Shown piece by piece: positions 36,701 to 50,277 of a stretch of 64,000 bases of DNA; the stretch's first letter is position 1, and each line of letters starts with the position of its first letter. The position numbers were made by a program, and so were the translations under genes. The notes beneath the pieces are model-generated. The model worked only from the letters and a program-made list of their open reading frames with translations, was not told the origin of the DNA and searched no databases. Location: positions 18,998,585 through 19,062,584 of the forward strand of contig NC_049981.1 of the NCBI RefSeq assembly GCF_000003815.2, in the 5' to 3' direction. This DNA is from Branchiostoma floridae (lineage: Eukaryota > Chordata > Leptocardii > Amphioxiformes > Branchiostomatidae).

Positions 36701-37887
36701 ATACTGCCTGCTCTCTTTATGCAATAGAGTTAGGGAGCTAGGACGACATATAAATCTACCTAACTAGGTGATGTACTGTGTTCCGGGATCACCCATTTAC
36801 TGTACATTGCACATTTATAAAACATGTGCACTTCTCGTTAAAATTTCATCAGCATAAGCTGTCGCACAGCAACAAATGGTCTGGACACCAACATACACCT
36901 ATGTACATGTATGTTACCACCAGAAAATAATTCCTACAGATGTAACCATGTAACCATTCAACATTCAAAATACATGTATTGATGTTCAGAATTAGCACAC
37001 GTGTATCTTCCAACCTAGACTGTATTCTGAGACCCAAATGAAAGAAAGCTATGTAAAGGTGTTTGCACTGATAGTGTGAGTTGATACACTTATAGTTCCA
37101 TGTCATGTAGTCTCAATTTATAACAGCAAAATTTGTGAATAAGTAACAGATAATTCCTGGCTACCTATTTACCAGTATCATGAAATTCTTTAATGCAATT
37201 CACTTACCTTTTGGGTGACATTTCCTCCTCTTCGACATGATCTTTTCTTAAGATACATCACTAGGAATTGTGCAATATATTTGCTGTGTGCATGCATCAT
37301 CCATTCCAGCAGGCCAACCTCAGTGCTGCAGTGCCAAATGTGATACTGACAGCCATCAACCACCCTTTATATCTACACTACAAGGACAAGGACTAGAACA
37401 CCTACCTCTGCAATCTACCTACAACACAAATGTGTTATCAGTTATGCAAAAAGGGCAGAGTAGGAGAGATACGTGACTGAAATATGTCAGTTTCATGTTG
37501 CTTAGATCTTCAACATTATCATTATTCATCCATAAATCTTAAGAAGGAAGTGTATCCTCATCCTTTCTTCTGTTCTGAGATTTTTGCATAAGGCAATGGG
37601 CAAGAAATGCTAGAGAAACTGAAGGTCAAATGGCATTTAACATATGTTTCATAAACATCATGTTCAAGATCATCTTCATAACGTACAAAGGGGTTGTTTC
37701 CTGAGTTAATAAAGTTGGCTGAATGAGGCAGCAATCTAAGTATTTTAAAGACTTTGCTTAAGGAATCTGAAGATCTTATCAAAACATGAAGGTCGCCACC
37801 CCTAAGTCTACTCTGCCCTTGACACACGACACACAGGGTGGCTGAAGGCGGCCATGTTGGTGGAACATAGTGATTGCCCAGTGCTAC
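24785..37887. other. Large intron between repeats 3 and 4 (about 13 kb)
   Basis: The largest intron in the window. I see no splice-flanked, phase-compatible exon with ankyrin sequence. A local direct repeat lies at 33234 and 33388. An ORF with a strong donor at 37207-37237 on the minus strand is in the wrong phase to join repeat 4. ORFs of 120-138 codons at 30 and 33-36 kb are not recognisable. Confidence 0.6.
33234..33416. repeat. Local direct repeat (about 29 bp, 154 bp apart)
   Basis: AGTCCTCTGGGATCTCAACA followed by (C/T)ACTA(C/T)A occurs at 33234-33262 and 33388-33416. Confidence 0.8.
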
Positions 37888-37986
37888 CTGTGACTGGCAG
37901 TTGACGGTTGCTCCGTGCTCTACCAGGATCTTGACAATTTCCTTCTGGCCTGCAAGAGAGGCGATGTGCAGGGCTGTGTTTCCTTT
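37888..37986 (-). CDS. ANK: Ankyrin exon: repeat 3
   Basis: 33 codons, [20 protein letters not shown]... ending VNCQSQ, acceptor TTCCACAG, donor CAG|GTAGCA, phase 0. [14 protein letters not shown] is diagnostic of repeat 3. The next exon lies about 13 kb away, the longest intron in the window. Confidence 0.96.
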
Positions 37987-39649
37987 CTGTGGAAGGAAAA
38001 CAGAAAATATGCAGCTTAATAGACAAGTTTTTAATACAGCAAGACATGAAATTTGATCAGGACAATTTGGCCGACTATGATCTGAACAGTTTGGCCCTTT
38101 ACCTTAGCATTTACCAACTTGGCCCAGTTAATTCAGCTCAATTTGACCTGGGTCAGGGTTCGAGTTAGGGTTAGCACTAGTGTTGGGCAGATCAGAGTTG
38201 GTCTGGTTAGCCATGGGCCGAGTTAGTAAAGAGCCAAAGTGTCCGTCAAATATCCAACAACTGGATATATGTGAAAAAGGTTTTTCGAACCTGATTCAAA
38301 GCCATACCCTAAAAGCAAACCACAGCATTATTAAACTACACAAAGTTTCAATGTCTGAACCAGACATCTGTCTGTACATCTTCATGAGGTCAGTGCCCTC
38401 CAGGCTTTCAATATTGCTTGCTCCACTCCATCTGACAGCTACAAGTACATGTAGCTGTAATATCTATTCCTGTCCATCTGTCAAGCAGATCACCTTTGCC
38501 ACATTGGGTCATCTTAATGTGGAAATGTACCAAAGAATAGATGTACTCTGACAGAAATTATCCGGACTTGTAGTGCTTGACAATTAAATTGCTTCCTTGA
38601 CAAGAAAAAAGGATTCCTGGTGTCTTCATAGATTTACATCATACACAAACTGTCATAATAAGAACATTCGTACACTCACAACATTTAAAACTGGTACAAA
38701 AATTCTACCCATTGCAGACTTATTATCCTATATAAAAAATGTATTGTCAAATATCAAATATGCAAAATAATCATCTTCTATTTGTGAAATGGACCAGTCT
38801 AACTTGTACTTTCACATCATACATTATAATTGGACCTGTTCACATCGGATATTATTTTGTTCATGGACTGCAATAAAATCAGCATGCGTGGTTAGTGACC
38901 CTGCCTCTGGACCAAGAGGACACCGCTGTGGAAAGGGTTGCAGTCCAAAGCTATGGTCCACAGTTCATTATGCTTGTCAGAAAGAGCTAGATAATTATAT
39001 ATATAAGGGGAATTTCCCTGGTACAATGAACCTGTACATAGTGTCTTCTCTGTCATGACCAGTGGACTCATCTGTGCATTTGAGCTAAACTGGTCGGAGA
39101 TCACTTTCACATCAGTAGACTCATTCTCGCCACACCCCGATTCCTCTTGCACCATGACCTTCTCCTAGATCATCTTTCCTCATCCTCCTGACATTTGAAA
39201 TGCAATCTTAGCTGGCAATTTCATTTGGCTACAGAATTTACTCTCTAAATTTGTACCGGAAGTCATCAACATTTCTTCCTTTGATGCACGTAATGTCTTG
39301 GTGCATTGTACCCAAACATTTTGAAGGGTATTGAAGTATATCGTTGATTTATAATGTATTTCCCGTGGTAATATATATTTACCACGTCTTAACATATATT
39401 TTACCATGTGTACGTAATTCAGCTTTTAGCTGTTAAGTATCATGTTTTTGATAAACCATTCCTTTATTCACTCAATATTGGTTGATGGGTATAACAGGAC
39501 AGGAGAGACCGAGAAATCTACAATACACAATGACATGATAGTCAACAAACACGCTGAATATCAACCCCTCTTAGAATTGCATTTCTCTTTCAAAGTCTGA
39601 AACAACATCAGCCCTGCAGTTCCTAACAGTACTCTATGCCCCCAGAGCT

Positions 39650-39815
39650 ATTTGCCACTCAAAAATCACAACCATAGCATGTTCAGGACAGAAGAAATTA
39701 AAACTGGAGGTTCCGCTGCAGTACCACATAGAGCCGATAGGAGGGCCATTATTGACTTGACCTTTGTTTTTCAATTCTGTCCAATACCCACATACTAAAT
39801 ATTGTAAAGATCCAT
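39650..39815. repeat. Dispersed repeat family X, copy 1
   Basis: Shares CATGTTCA(n)ACA-AAG, AAAACTGGAGGTTC(C/T)G, then TGCAGT and ACCCACATAC in order with the copy at 53482 and, in the opposite orientation, the copy at 23897. Confidence 0.6.
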
Positions 39816-39952
39816 ATACACACAACTGATTCTCAAGTTATGCCGTATACAGAGACATATACATAGTGTACATAATCAGAACCATAGGATGTTCAAAACA
39901 GGAGATTGAAAACTTCTTGCCGAAGGTAATAATGTTAGGAGAGACAACTGAC

Positions 39953-40051
39953 CTTAGTTGCTGCATTAACATCGGCTCCTCGGGCCAGCAGCTCCTGCAC
40001 AATGTTGACATGGCCCTCTTTGGAGGATAAGTGCAGCGCATTCAGTCCATT
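39953..40051 (-). CDS. ANK: Ankyrin exon: repeat 2
   Basis: 33 codons, [20 protein letters not shown]... to ...NAATK, acceptor TTCTGTAG, donor AAG|GTCAGT, phase 0. NGLNALHL and EGHV..VQELL are typical of ankyrin repeat 2. A three-copy dispersed repeat abuts it on the low-coordinate (downstream intron) side. Confidence 0.97.
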
Positions 40052-40716
40052 CTACAGAAGAAAAGTGCATGACAAGGCTCAAAGAAAATTCTTCAGAAGA
40101 ATGAGCAATTTCATACTGAAGCTTTAAGGTGAGCATGAAAACTGTTCATGAAAGGTAACCTTTGGTGTCACTGTGATTGAAGATCTCAATAAACAAACTA
40201 GTTAGCAGCCACAAAAACACACCTGTTACAACATTGATGTATACTACTCTTACTTCCAGCAACCACATTAGGAAGTGTACTTGAGACAGTCTGCAAATGT
40301 CAGATGAGCCTGAAAATGTCAAGTGCAGCAGACTATTGCTGACATGATCTGTTCTTGTACAAACACCTGCTCATGTGACAAGGCATTACTATGAAAAACT
40401 TCCCTTGGCTGATTATCTATCAAAACCTGTTCTGACATTTCTAGGCAGAGACAATCTAACTTGTCTTGCATTGTATTGTCAATGAAGGTTAGACATACTA
40501 GTAGTAAGACATCCAAGCAACTGGAGTGATTGTTAAATGGTCAAGTTTTTGGTTTAATATTGGTTTACAGATTCTACAGCCACTGACAAGTGGATGATAC
40601 CTGAAATGTCTGACCATTTTCAAATCTATCCAGTTGCTTGAGTAACTGTTACATTGCATAAAGTCTTGTCTGTTTGTTGATATGTTTGTTGAAAGACTGA
40701 AGAGATGGGTACTTAC

Positions 40717-40818
40717 TGCGTTACTTGTGTTAATATCTGTGCTACCCTTCAAGTATTCCAACACCTTGTCCAAGTTCCCTGCTCGTGCTGCACGCAGGAA
40801 ACTCGCATTCCCATCACT
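40717..40818 (-). CDS. ANK: Ankyrin exon: repeat 1
   Basis: Acceptor GTTTTGCAG, 34 codons from [19 protein letters not shown] to DINTSNA, donor GTAAGT, phase 0 at both ends. [19 protein letters not shown] is a hallmark of the first repeat of vertebrate ankyrins. All alternative first exons would splice here. Confidence 0.97.
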
Positions 40819-41435
40819 CTGCAAAACAGGCAGAAAGGCAAACATAAGTTACCATGGCAACATGTATAAAATTGTACCATTTCGTTATCAATTTCAATTT
40901 CATACCACTCTCTGGAACATATGAGTACCCTTTAACAGTTTAAGGATTAATAAACCCATGTAAGCTGAAACTGGGAAAAATTTCTTTAAAAAAGACAATC
41001 CTGAAATATTCCACAAATATATTTTGGCCATCTATATATTAAGGGTTAACAGGTGGCCAAAGGGGTGGAAATTCCCAACACAGTATTTGCAACTATTCGG
41101 GAACTTCTTGTGCACTGATGCAGGTAACATGCCCGGCTGATTTGTCTGGACCCTCAAGGAGGTCAGGTAAGGATAACCAGACCAAATCTTATTGATTGTG
41201 TCATTAGGCTGAACATCTTGTTTCTGGGCCGTCCAGGACTTTCAAACCTGACAAAAAAGGGGGCTTATTTGGTAGCGGTGCCTTGTACACAAATGGGTGA
41301 ATATTTTAGTCCTCTACTGTAGCAGTTTTAGTCCCCATAAATAACTGCCAACAACAGACATTAATTGAACATCCACATTCAATCCATCTGTCCATCCATT
41401 ACTGGTCAGTCATCTATACACTGTATTTCTAGCTT

Positions 41436-41587
41436 TCCCTATGTTCATCTATCCATCCATTCATCCATCTATCCTTCTTAGATACATCCATTCATCCATC
41501 CATCCATTCATCCATCCATCCTCTTCCATCCATCCATCCATTCATCCATCTATCCATCCATCCGTCTGTCCATTTACAATCCATCCA
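41436..41587. repeat. CATC/CATT tetranucleotide microsatellite
   Basis: About 150 bp of imperfect (CATC)n with CATT and CATG interruptions, preceded by a few stray units from 41383. The plus-strand ORF over it (Ile-His-Pro-Ser repeats) is an artefact of the repeat. Confidence 0.95.
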
Positions 41588-42640
41588 AATCAGAGTGGTT
41601 ATCACCAGACTGCATATTGTCCACACTTGACACTTCTAGCAAGCCAAATGCAATACAGCCACCTTCACGCCGACTAAGATGCATCCGTGTGTAAGGATAT
41701 AGATGGTGAACACAGCATGTGGCAGGGATTGGATATAACCTGCTTGCCAGGCCTTGTTTTGAACATGGAATAATCACTGTGGTAATGGACTTGGTAGGGG
41801 GGATGCAATGGTGAACATCCATGGTGAACAGTTCTAATTAACAAACTATGACACTTAAACTTGTAGCCTGTTAAAATACTTTACTCAGTTTACTGGACTG
41901 TAATTATAAGAATAAGTAGTACAAACATACTTTATAGGAAAGTAAAGATTTAAGTTGTATTTAACTTGTATTTAAGTTTTAAGAAAGTAATGTTTTGACG
42001 TTGAATTTGTTACAGCAGTGGAGGTGTGAACCCCACCCACACTGACATTGTACATGTCTAGGCTTGACCTTCATTTCAGTATATGCACATTATATTGTAC
42101 CATCTATGCTATTGTATCAGGGAATTAATTACATTCAAATGAAGGCTGCGTGGAAGAATTACTGTTCGGTAATTAAGGGAGCCTGGAGGTCAAGTGGGAC
42201 GAGATACGTAATCAGGCCGGACCATGTCTAGACCACGTATGGCATGCCCGACTGCCACAGGACTGTCCTGTCGCATGCACCCCTTGCCTTGTTTTGGCAG
42301 AATTCTTCAGATGTTCCTGTTACCGCCAAGCCCTGGGGATACGTCACACAACAAGAGCAAAGTTATGTATTCCTCCTCTTAATCCTCCATCCAGAAAATG
42401 AAGCAATTGTAAAATCTGCAGTGGGTTAATCAGTCACCAGCCATGGTATGAATGCTATATTTGCCAGCAGCAGTAGTGTTATGAATACTGAAACAGGGAG
42501 AGGGTGCCCTGCCCCCCTCCGCTTCCGGCTAATGAGTTAGCAGCTGTCAAACATGTCCTTAGCAAACAAAAGTGCAAGGAAAGTACGTCGCCTATGTTTG
42601 CCCTCATAATGCTGCAAAAGGAAGGTGTGATTCTAGTTAC

Positions 42641-42694
42641 CGTTCCGATTTCGACGACTTCTGGCTCGGCTAAATGCGCCTTCCCTTCCTCCAT
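42641..42694 (-). CDS. Possible further first exon (18 codons)
   Basis: An ATG in good context (AAAAAATGG) opens 18 codons, MEEGKAHLAEPEVVEIGT, followed by ACG|GTAACT in phase 0. It lies between the proximal leader and the repeat-1 exon in a locally GC-richer, CpG-containing stretch. The donor differs from consensus at +5 and there is no homology I recognise, so this is only a candidate. Confidence 0.25.
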
Positions 42695-44256
42695 TTTTTG
42701 GTCCCGCAATACCACTCTGATCTACCCTTGGATTCCACAAATGCTGCCCCTTCGGTGGAGACTGGGACAACCCCAGATATATATTTATAACAGTGTCACC
42801 TACTCCGAACCATCAAGTTTCACAGTCTGACATGACACCAGTGAGGTAAGGCTCTGCCACGGGTCCCAAGCCTCCGATTCATAAACAGGGCATCCTTTCC
42901 ACGTCATACGTCGAAGTTCCGACCGGAAAAATGTATTCCCAACTGCCAATGACAATAGACGGTCATAAAAAAATTACCGTCTGGAGGCTTGAAGACCGAG
43001 AGAGTGACAGTGTGCTAAAAATAAAACTGGTATCATGGCACATTCCATTCAGAGACACCCATATATTATTACATACACACATTGCTGTTCTTCCTTCTAC
43101 AAGTCATTTTACATGGTCGACATTGACTTCAGAGCTCAATGTCAAGGGAGGGAAAAACTTCCAATTACCCAAACTCTCACGGTAAGTGACGTTACCAAAG
43201 TGGTATCAGTCTCGAGATCCAAGTTATGGCAATAGACTGAGCGGTTAATATATGGCAAGATGGGAACGAGGGAGCCAGCTGCCACTCGAGGTATGCCTGA
43301 AATGGCAGTGATGCCTCTGCAACATACATCCAATAATCACCGCAGTTTAAAACGCCTCCACAGCTTGGCTGCCTCTAATTGGCATTCTGGCTGTAGTTCA
43401 GGACGTTGCAGCAGAATTTTTCAGATCAATGTCTGTTGTCTCTCTTATCTAAGGCTGCTGATTTTTGACGAAGCCATATTGGAGAGCTGATCGATACAAG
43501 CATGATACAAAACATCATACAAAACAACTTTTTATCAAGATGATGTGATAGACCACGGGGATAATCCGACGCAACATCCGCATGTAAAAATAGCACAGCA
43601 TTACATTCATACATGTCTGTCTGAATTCCCAGCCCAGAGGTGAAAATACAACGGTCTCACACAGGCTTTGAAATCAGTCCTGACATGTTACATCCAATCT
43701 CTCAACGTTCGAATGGGCGTTCAAACATCCCGTTCAAACAGTCCCCATGTATGGAGGGTGTAAACGTCCTAAGGATGGGGCACCGCCCATCATTTGTTGA
43801 TTGACAGCAGAAACAGGTGCACGGATGACACAGCCAACATGGAATACTTCCCCTATCTCCCCACGATATTTCGCAAGGTTGTTGGCAAAGTCACACCACA
43901 CAGAGACCTCAGTACCTACACTGAACCTTTGCTAAGGAGACTTAACCTTGAGCTAGACGTCTCTGGCCAGACCTGATATAAGGGGTTGTGTGATCTTTGA
44001 ACCGAGGGATCATATTACACCCAGCTGTTGTATCCAAGTATCGTCGTGTCCTTGCCACCCTTCCAACAAATATAGCCCAAAGAGGCCGCGGGAGGGGAGT
44101 CAAACCAACTTACACTGACAAACGAGCAAAAATCCATTAAAGCATATGCTAAATTACCAGGCAATCATGAAGAAAATCATTTAGTACAGGCAGAACCAAC
44201 TAATCAAGAGGTACCAAACAATAACGACACCGCTCTGCTACTGGTTAGGCACTAAC

Positions 44257-44337
44257 CTCCTTATGACGATGCCTACGCTTTTTCCTTGGTTTCTCCGGGC
44301 TCTTCTCTTCCACCACAATGATAGCGGACTCTGACAT
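44257..44337 (-). CDS. ANK: Proximal alternative first exon (basic leader, 27 codons)
   Basis: ATG at 44337 (context AAAACCATGT, A at -3) starts MSESAIIVVEEKSPEKPR, then a strongly basic run KKRRHRHKE and donor GAG|GTTAGT, phase 0. The acidic-then-basic layout immediately before the repeat-1 exon is like the vertebrate ANK3 leader (EEEPEKKRKHRKRSR). Joining to the next exon gives [21 protein letters not shown]. This is the first exon nearest to the repeat-1 exon and the best supported start. Confidence 0.8.
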
Positions 44338-45522
44338 GGTTTTAGTTGCAAAAGTGTTGCAAATATGTATGCAACACAGTATGCAATTACACACAAAACA
44401 CACAAAAGCGGGGAAAGCACACAAAAACGGGGGGAAAGTAGATAAAAGGGGAAGGCTTTCGCCTGTACACTTGGACCAGGGATGGGGGGAACTAGAACAT
44501 ACACGACACTAGCTACGTTAGGCCTATAGGGATCAAATTTCAAAACATTCCTGTCGGTCACCTTATATCATCGGCCGGATCGTCATTGGGTAGAAGTTTC
44601 CTTAAAAATAACAATTGATGACATTCCAAGGGTTTTCCACATTCATGCCTTAAACACTGATGTGTTGCCGATAGGAGAAAGCCCACACAAGGTAGGGAGA
44701 AATCCGTTTTCATGTTTCGTAAAACTGACATCTGGCATACCATCAACAGCTCGAGGTGCTGGAATAACTGGGACATTTTGAGACAAGATAATAAACCCAT
44801 TTGGGAGAACCATTTCCTTTGATGACTAAGGGGCGCTCAATCTCTTGTCTTTTGACTCTTAGGATATTCTTGCAATTTTTGACAAACTGACTTAATAAGC
44901 TATGAATAAAATGACCTACATTGACCTATATTTCCAAGGAGAACCAATTACTACGTATGTTATTGTGCAACTTATTCAAAAAAAACTATAAATAGGGTGA
45001 TAGGATTAAGTTGTTCTAGCTGACAAGTGTAAGTTGACCTACATGTATGACCTGGCCTTGTCTGCTGGTGTTAGGGTTATTCATGAAGCCATTAGTGTTG
45101 ACCTGGCCTATTGTATGTCATACCTGAGCTGTGATAATGTTTGATACGGATGTTTACAACCGGTCTTTCTTTTCAGTTACAGGACTGTACTTATTTCACA
45201 CAGGCTTCCATAGTATAAATCAAATGTATGTCACTGCGAGCAGATGTCAAAAATTGGAAAACCGTATTCAGATGTTGGAACTGAATGACCTGTATGGTTT
45301 GACCACACCCACACCAGGATGGACCCCAGCGTACAATGTATACTCTTTTCGATAAGTGTGATGGGATGACCGAAGCTGTCAACCATCTCTTGAGACAAAA
45401 ATGGCCGAAGAAGAAAAGATGGGATTTTCAACCTGCTGGACATGAATGAAGTACTCATATTCACCTGAGTCAAACAATGAAATAGGATATAAAATGCCTT
45501 TCCCAAGGGTACAACATTGGGG

Positions 45523-45583
45523 CCTGCCAGGGATTTGACCCCAGAAGATTCCAAGTCAACAACCCTAACCACAAGAACACCTT
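45523..45583 (-). repeat. tRNA-derived SINE head
   Basis: Minus strand TTGTGGTTAGGGTTGTTGAC followed by TTGGAATC and GGGGTCAAATCCC, i.e. a D-arm/A-box-like start and a B-box-like end at tRNA spacing. It shares the core with the fragment at 17020. Confidence 0.55.
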
Positions 45584-46074
45584 TCTGTACATAGCTTTGC
45601 TTTATATGGATAAGCGTGGATGTTTCTCCTAACCTCTATGTTAGGCCATGCTGTCTTGATGATATGTATGACAACCAAGCAGGCATCAATTTTAATCCAT
45701 TTCCAAAACAAGTACGCTAGAGGTCTATAGATTAAGAAAATTGGAAAATGTGGATATCATACCATACAATGCCTCTTTTCCTATCGTAAGCCATTATGAT
45801 TTTTGACAAAATAAATATCCAGCTCTGAGCAAAGCTTTCCAAATTCTTTCAAGATAATATAAAGGAACAAAAATAAAGAATTTATTGTGTGGTAAACCAA
45901 CTTTTAGGGCGAGGGCAATTTTTCTACATGCTCACATCTGTTTTGCAGTACCCAAGGATGTCATCCTTATTATCAACTCAGTATGGCCTTACCAAACATA
46001 ACTTAAAGAGGGTGGTAAATACGTTCATAAGGGACCATCAGTGGATCTAGGCCACCAGTGATTATATAATGCCT

Positions 46075-46210
46075 GCCAGGCAGGATAAATTCGCCCCCTG
46101 GGATGAACCCCAGGTTCCCAGGGGTGTGGAACAGGTGCAGCACAGGCTTCTGTGTTACACACAAGACCACAGACTTCCCAGGGGTTCTGCCTGATGAATC
46201 TCTGAGCTAA
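46075..46210. repeat. Degenerate repeat fragment
   Basis: Contains GGGATGAACCCCAGGTTCCC and a repeated CCCAGGGGT word, resembling the tRNA-like ends of the SINE fragments elsewhere in the window. Too decayed to classify. Confidence 0.3.
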
Positions 46211-49200
46211 CAGTTGGAGTTGACAGTTTCAATGTTTGTTTCTTTCTTTCTTCATTCATTAGGAATCTCAATTAGTGATACATAATGTGCATACTACTCT
46301 TCCTGGAGTCTTTATTTCATTATATACAAAAATATGCAAAAAAATTGGAAATTACAATATAACATCAGCGACTTTTTTGGCAATTACAACCTACAGATTA
46401 TTCGTACCATCCCTTCAACATTTACCAAATCAATTGAAATTGACCTCACAGTACAAATTGTTATCAAACTGAAAAAGCTGTCATGATAAATAGCATGTTA
46501 TGGTATGGGCTTTAATAACGTTAGTGAATAGAAAATAGCTGATAAAAGCTCCTTGTTATAAAGAATAGAATACAGTACTCATCCAAGCCAAGGCCATACG
46601 AATTAAATTTCTTGTTTCTGAGGTTTAAAAATAAAGCCTATGGATCAAGCCTACTGCCTAATGTTAGGTTTATTCAGTTTTTAATATGGCAAGAATACAG
46701 TTTACCGCCCTGCCCTCTGCTTTTATGATGTCCGATTGCCATATTTTTACCTGAAAATATCTGAAAACCAAGGAGATAAATTGGAAAGGCCTAACATGAA
46801 AAGAGTAGCAGGTGTATCAATGCTGTACCCCATGCCCCCTCCCATCCTCCACACACCCATCACTCCACATGCCCTTTATGTTCCCCACAGGCGGGCTTTG
46901 TTATGCATGCTGCTCCAGACCATCTCCTCTACGATGTATTGTTCCTTACCCTGGCAGGGGGATTTTATCCACTTATGACATATTGGTGGGCATTGAACCA
47001 TCCAATAGCCAAGCTGTGATGATCTCAAACACCATAAAATGTACTAGTATATATAACTGTTCTATCTATGTTATCAACAATGCAATACATACTCATATTC
47101 ATTTCTTTTAAATCATCCAAGAAGTGCCCTGTTCACCTTGATATGGATAGCATGGCTGGTTCCTTGTGTATACATATAAATGTATAAGATATATGTAGCT
47201 TGATTGATGTAATGTTTAGGTAGCATTAAAATCTTGCTACATAACATTATATTGTAGGGTGTATATCATCAGTTGAGAATAAGATCTTAGGATGTTAGGA
47301 AACAAGCAATATTTGACAATAGTGGTACAATATGAGCTTTGTTCCAACACAAAGGAAATACCAAATTCTTTGACAATATTTGTCAATTTTGCTATTCAAT
47401 CTAAAAGTATAGATGTAGAAAGTCAAATATGCATGCAAGCTGGAAACTTCATCCAAATATCTTGACATTCTTCTGTTGTTTAGTACCAAATCTATCTATT
47501 GGAAATCTATCAATACAGGTGAAGTTCAAAATATGCCAAAGGGCTAACTGTTACATGTACATTGGCAGGGGAAAATAAACTACTAACGGTACTAACTTTG
47601 CTATATCTTAGATGTGGAACAATAACACATGCTGTCAATAGACCTCTCACGGTGTGAAGTGGCTCCGTTGTGTCAACATTAGCATGTGCCATAAGTACTC
47701 CAAGGCAAAGGAGTTACATAAGGGACAACATCCCCCATTCAAACAAAAGCAGATTTGCATGGCTTTTTACAACTCTCCTGGGTATTGAAAAGGGCAGATT
47801 TTCTATGAACCAGAAAGATCAAATCTGCTACAGACTGAGGATTAAGGGATTAAAATCCAGCTACTGCACGGAGATAATATTTACTGGGACCTATAAGCAC
47901 ATTCAAAAAGGTTATCTAATACTAACCTACATGTATATGTATAAGACAATTTTAATCTGAAATAAAATGGAAATACTTTAAGATTCTTCTTCCAAACACT
48001 TTACCCTGCAAACAAAATTTGATTCTTTCTGGAACTATTCAAAGGAAATACTAGAATGTCGTAAAAAGAAACTGAATAGGTAATCTTCAGAGATAGTTAA
48101 TGACGTACCGTGTGAAACTTAATCTTGCTGATGTGTATCAGCCAAAAGCTGCCAGCACATTATTTGTGATCCTTTTACCAAATGCAAGTTACGGTGACAA
48201 ATGACAGGATTTGTATAACTTACATGATGTAGATACAGACTAGCAAGTGGGCATCTTAATAAAAGCTTGGTTGTAATATCATTTTTAAGGCAGAATTAAT
48301 CACTGTGACTACCACTGGATGTCAAATACAATACACACCTGAGCAGACTTAACCTCAAACATTCTAAGGGTAACTTAGCCTGTTTGAGGTTAAAAAATGC
48401 CATTTTTGTATTGGCATGATCATGACTACCTGTGTACAATACGGTATCATTCTTGCAATACATCAGGGCTGCCCATAAGCAAAATAGCCTATTTTCCATG
48501 GTGCAATTCAGCATGATCATATAAGTGTACGTGTGCAATATCTCATGATTGCTAAAAGGCAATAAGCAAGGCCCAGTGTATCAATGCTGTTTTGGTGCAG
48601 TAAGGAATCTATCACAATGTAATAAGTACAGGCAAGGTGGTTAATTTAACCTCCTTGGTACAGGCTGTCAAGTTCAAACAAGGCTCAGCAAATTACACCA
48701 ACAATCAATACATAATACTTAAAAGCAAACAATTCTGATCAAACTCATACTTCAGAAGGGTAGAGATTTCATGAAAGGTATCTAGATCTGTCAACACTTG
48801 ACAACTACTTAATACTATTATCCTTTAAACCTAAGGTGTATGTATGTCGTGACAGACAATACATAAGCTCATTTTAGATCACTAGCCAGAAGGACCAAAA
48901 ATGGTCATTTACCTCATTGACTTTTATATATACAGAACTCAGAGTACATGCCAGTATCTGATGCTTTACTGCAGAAGGCAATTACACTGGGTAAACAAGG
49001 GAGCATTTTCTGTATTTAGATTAATATATGCATCTAATTATGCTCATAATCAGAGCGGTAAGGTTATGCATGATTGTATCAGTGAATAAACAAAAGTTTC
49101 AGCAATGACACAAAATGATTATTTCAAATCAGAGAAAGTAGAAGTTATCACCTGTTTCACCTTATAGCACTGTTAATCCGACATGGAATGTCATGTTACA

Positions 49201-50277
49201 CTTTTTTAAATGAACTATTAAAACAGTCATGAGTTCTATCACTGTTCTGTAACAAAATATCAACGTAAGGATCTTATAACATATAACAACATCATCAAAG
49301 ATTGGCAGTCAAAGGAATATTCATAGAGCCTCATTTTAAAGATCAAACAGTCTAATATGTAACATTAAACTTTAACTAATGGTTTCTATGATGAGTTCTT
49401 GAAGATGAAAGCATGTAATGATAACCATGGTAACATGAAAATTTCCCCTATGCAAGCAAAATGGCAGGGGGAGGGTTCCAAGAATTGACATTCAGGCAAA
49501 GGAGGCGATATAACAATTTCACTCATCAACACCAGCATCGGATCTACAGCACACCATAACATTAATGACTAATTATGCACTGGAAAATCTATGGTTAGGG
49601 TTTGGATGTGCCTGTGATATAAGGTTTGTTTTGGGTCAAACCTCTGATAATCTACATCCAAACCTGGAATAATAATTTTGAGGGCATCAATCTCATATGT
49701 GTTTGTATCACATACAAGCTAATCAAGTTACAAGTTTGCATCACTTTCCTGTATGTAATACCCATGTTTTGCAATAAAACAGTGTCTTGACAATATACAT
49801 AATAATCGTGGGAGAAAGACCTCATGCTGCATCGGCAGATATTGTATTGATCTTATTTTGCACGTAGCTTGAGAGATTAAACATGCACATTGGAGACTTG
49901 ATGAAATTAGGAACGAGGATGTGGGTGGGCGGATCCGTATTCAGATGCAGAGTTACAGCCTGAATACCACCCCACCTGCATTTTACATCTCGACACCCTT
50001 TCCTGAAAATACTGGACAATGGAGACAAACAGAAGACATGAAGATGAACTAGATGTCTTCCCATCTATAGCTCTCTTTAGAAATGCCTTTTCTGAAGATA
50101 GTATTAAATCAAGCTGGGTCACTGTATAGAGATACATTCTGTTATCATCCCCCCATCAAATATGGCTGCCAACATCAGTGCATGGAGCAGCATTCCGAGA
50201 CTGCTAGCTGGAGAAACTCCCCGCGTGTGCCCAAATCCCCACCCTACCCTTAGAGGCAAGACAAGAAGCAGACTTAC

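Larger units (their letters stand above)
40819..44256. other. Intron between proximal leader and repeat 1
   Basis: Holds a CATC microsatellite near 41.4-41.6 kb and a locally GC-richer block from about 42480 to 43400, inside which a possible extra first exon (42641-42694) was noted. No other coding signal was seen. Confidence 0.6.

Noticed and set aside
37207-37237. MSKRRKCHPK followed by a perfect donor AAG|GTAAGTG on the minus strand, considered as another first exon
   Set aside because: It ends in phase 1, whereas the next ankyrin exon (repeat 4) needs phase 0, so it would shift the frame.
41441-41677. Plus-strand ORF of Ile-His-Pro-Ser repeats
   Set aside because: Translation of the CATC microsatellite.
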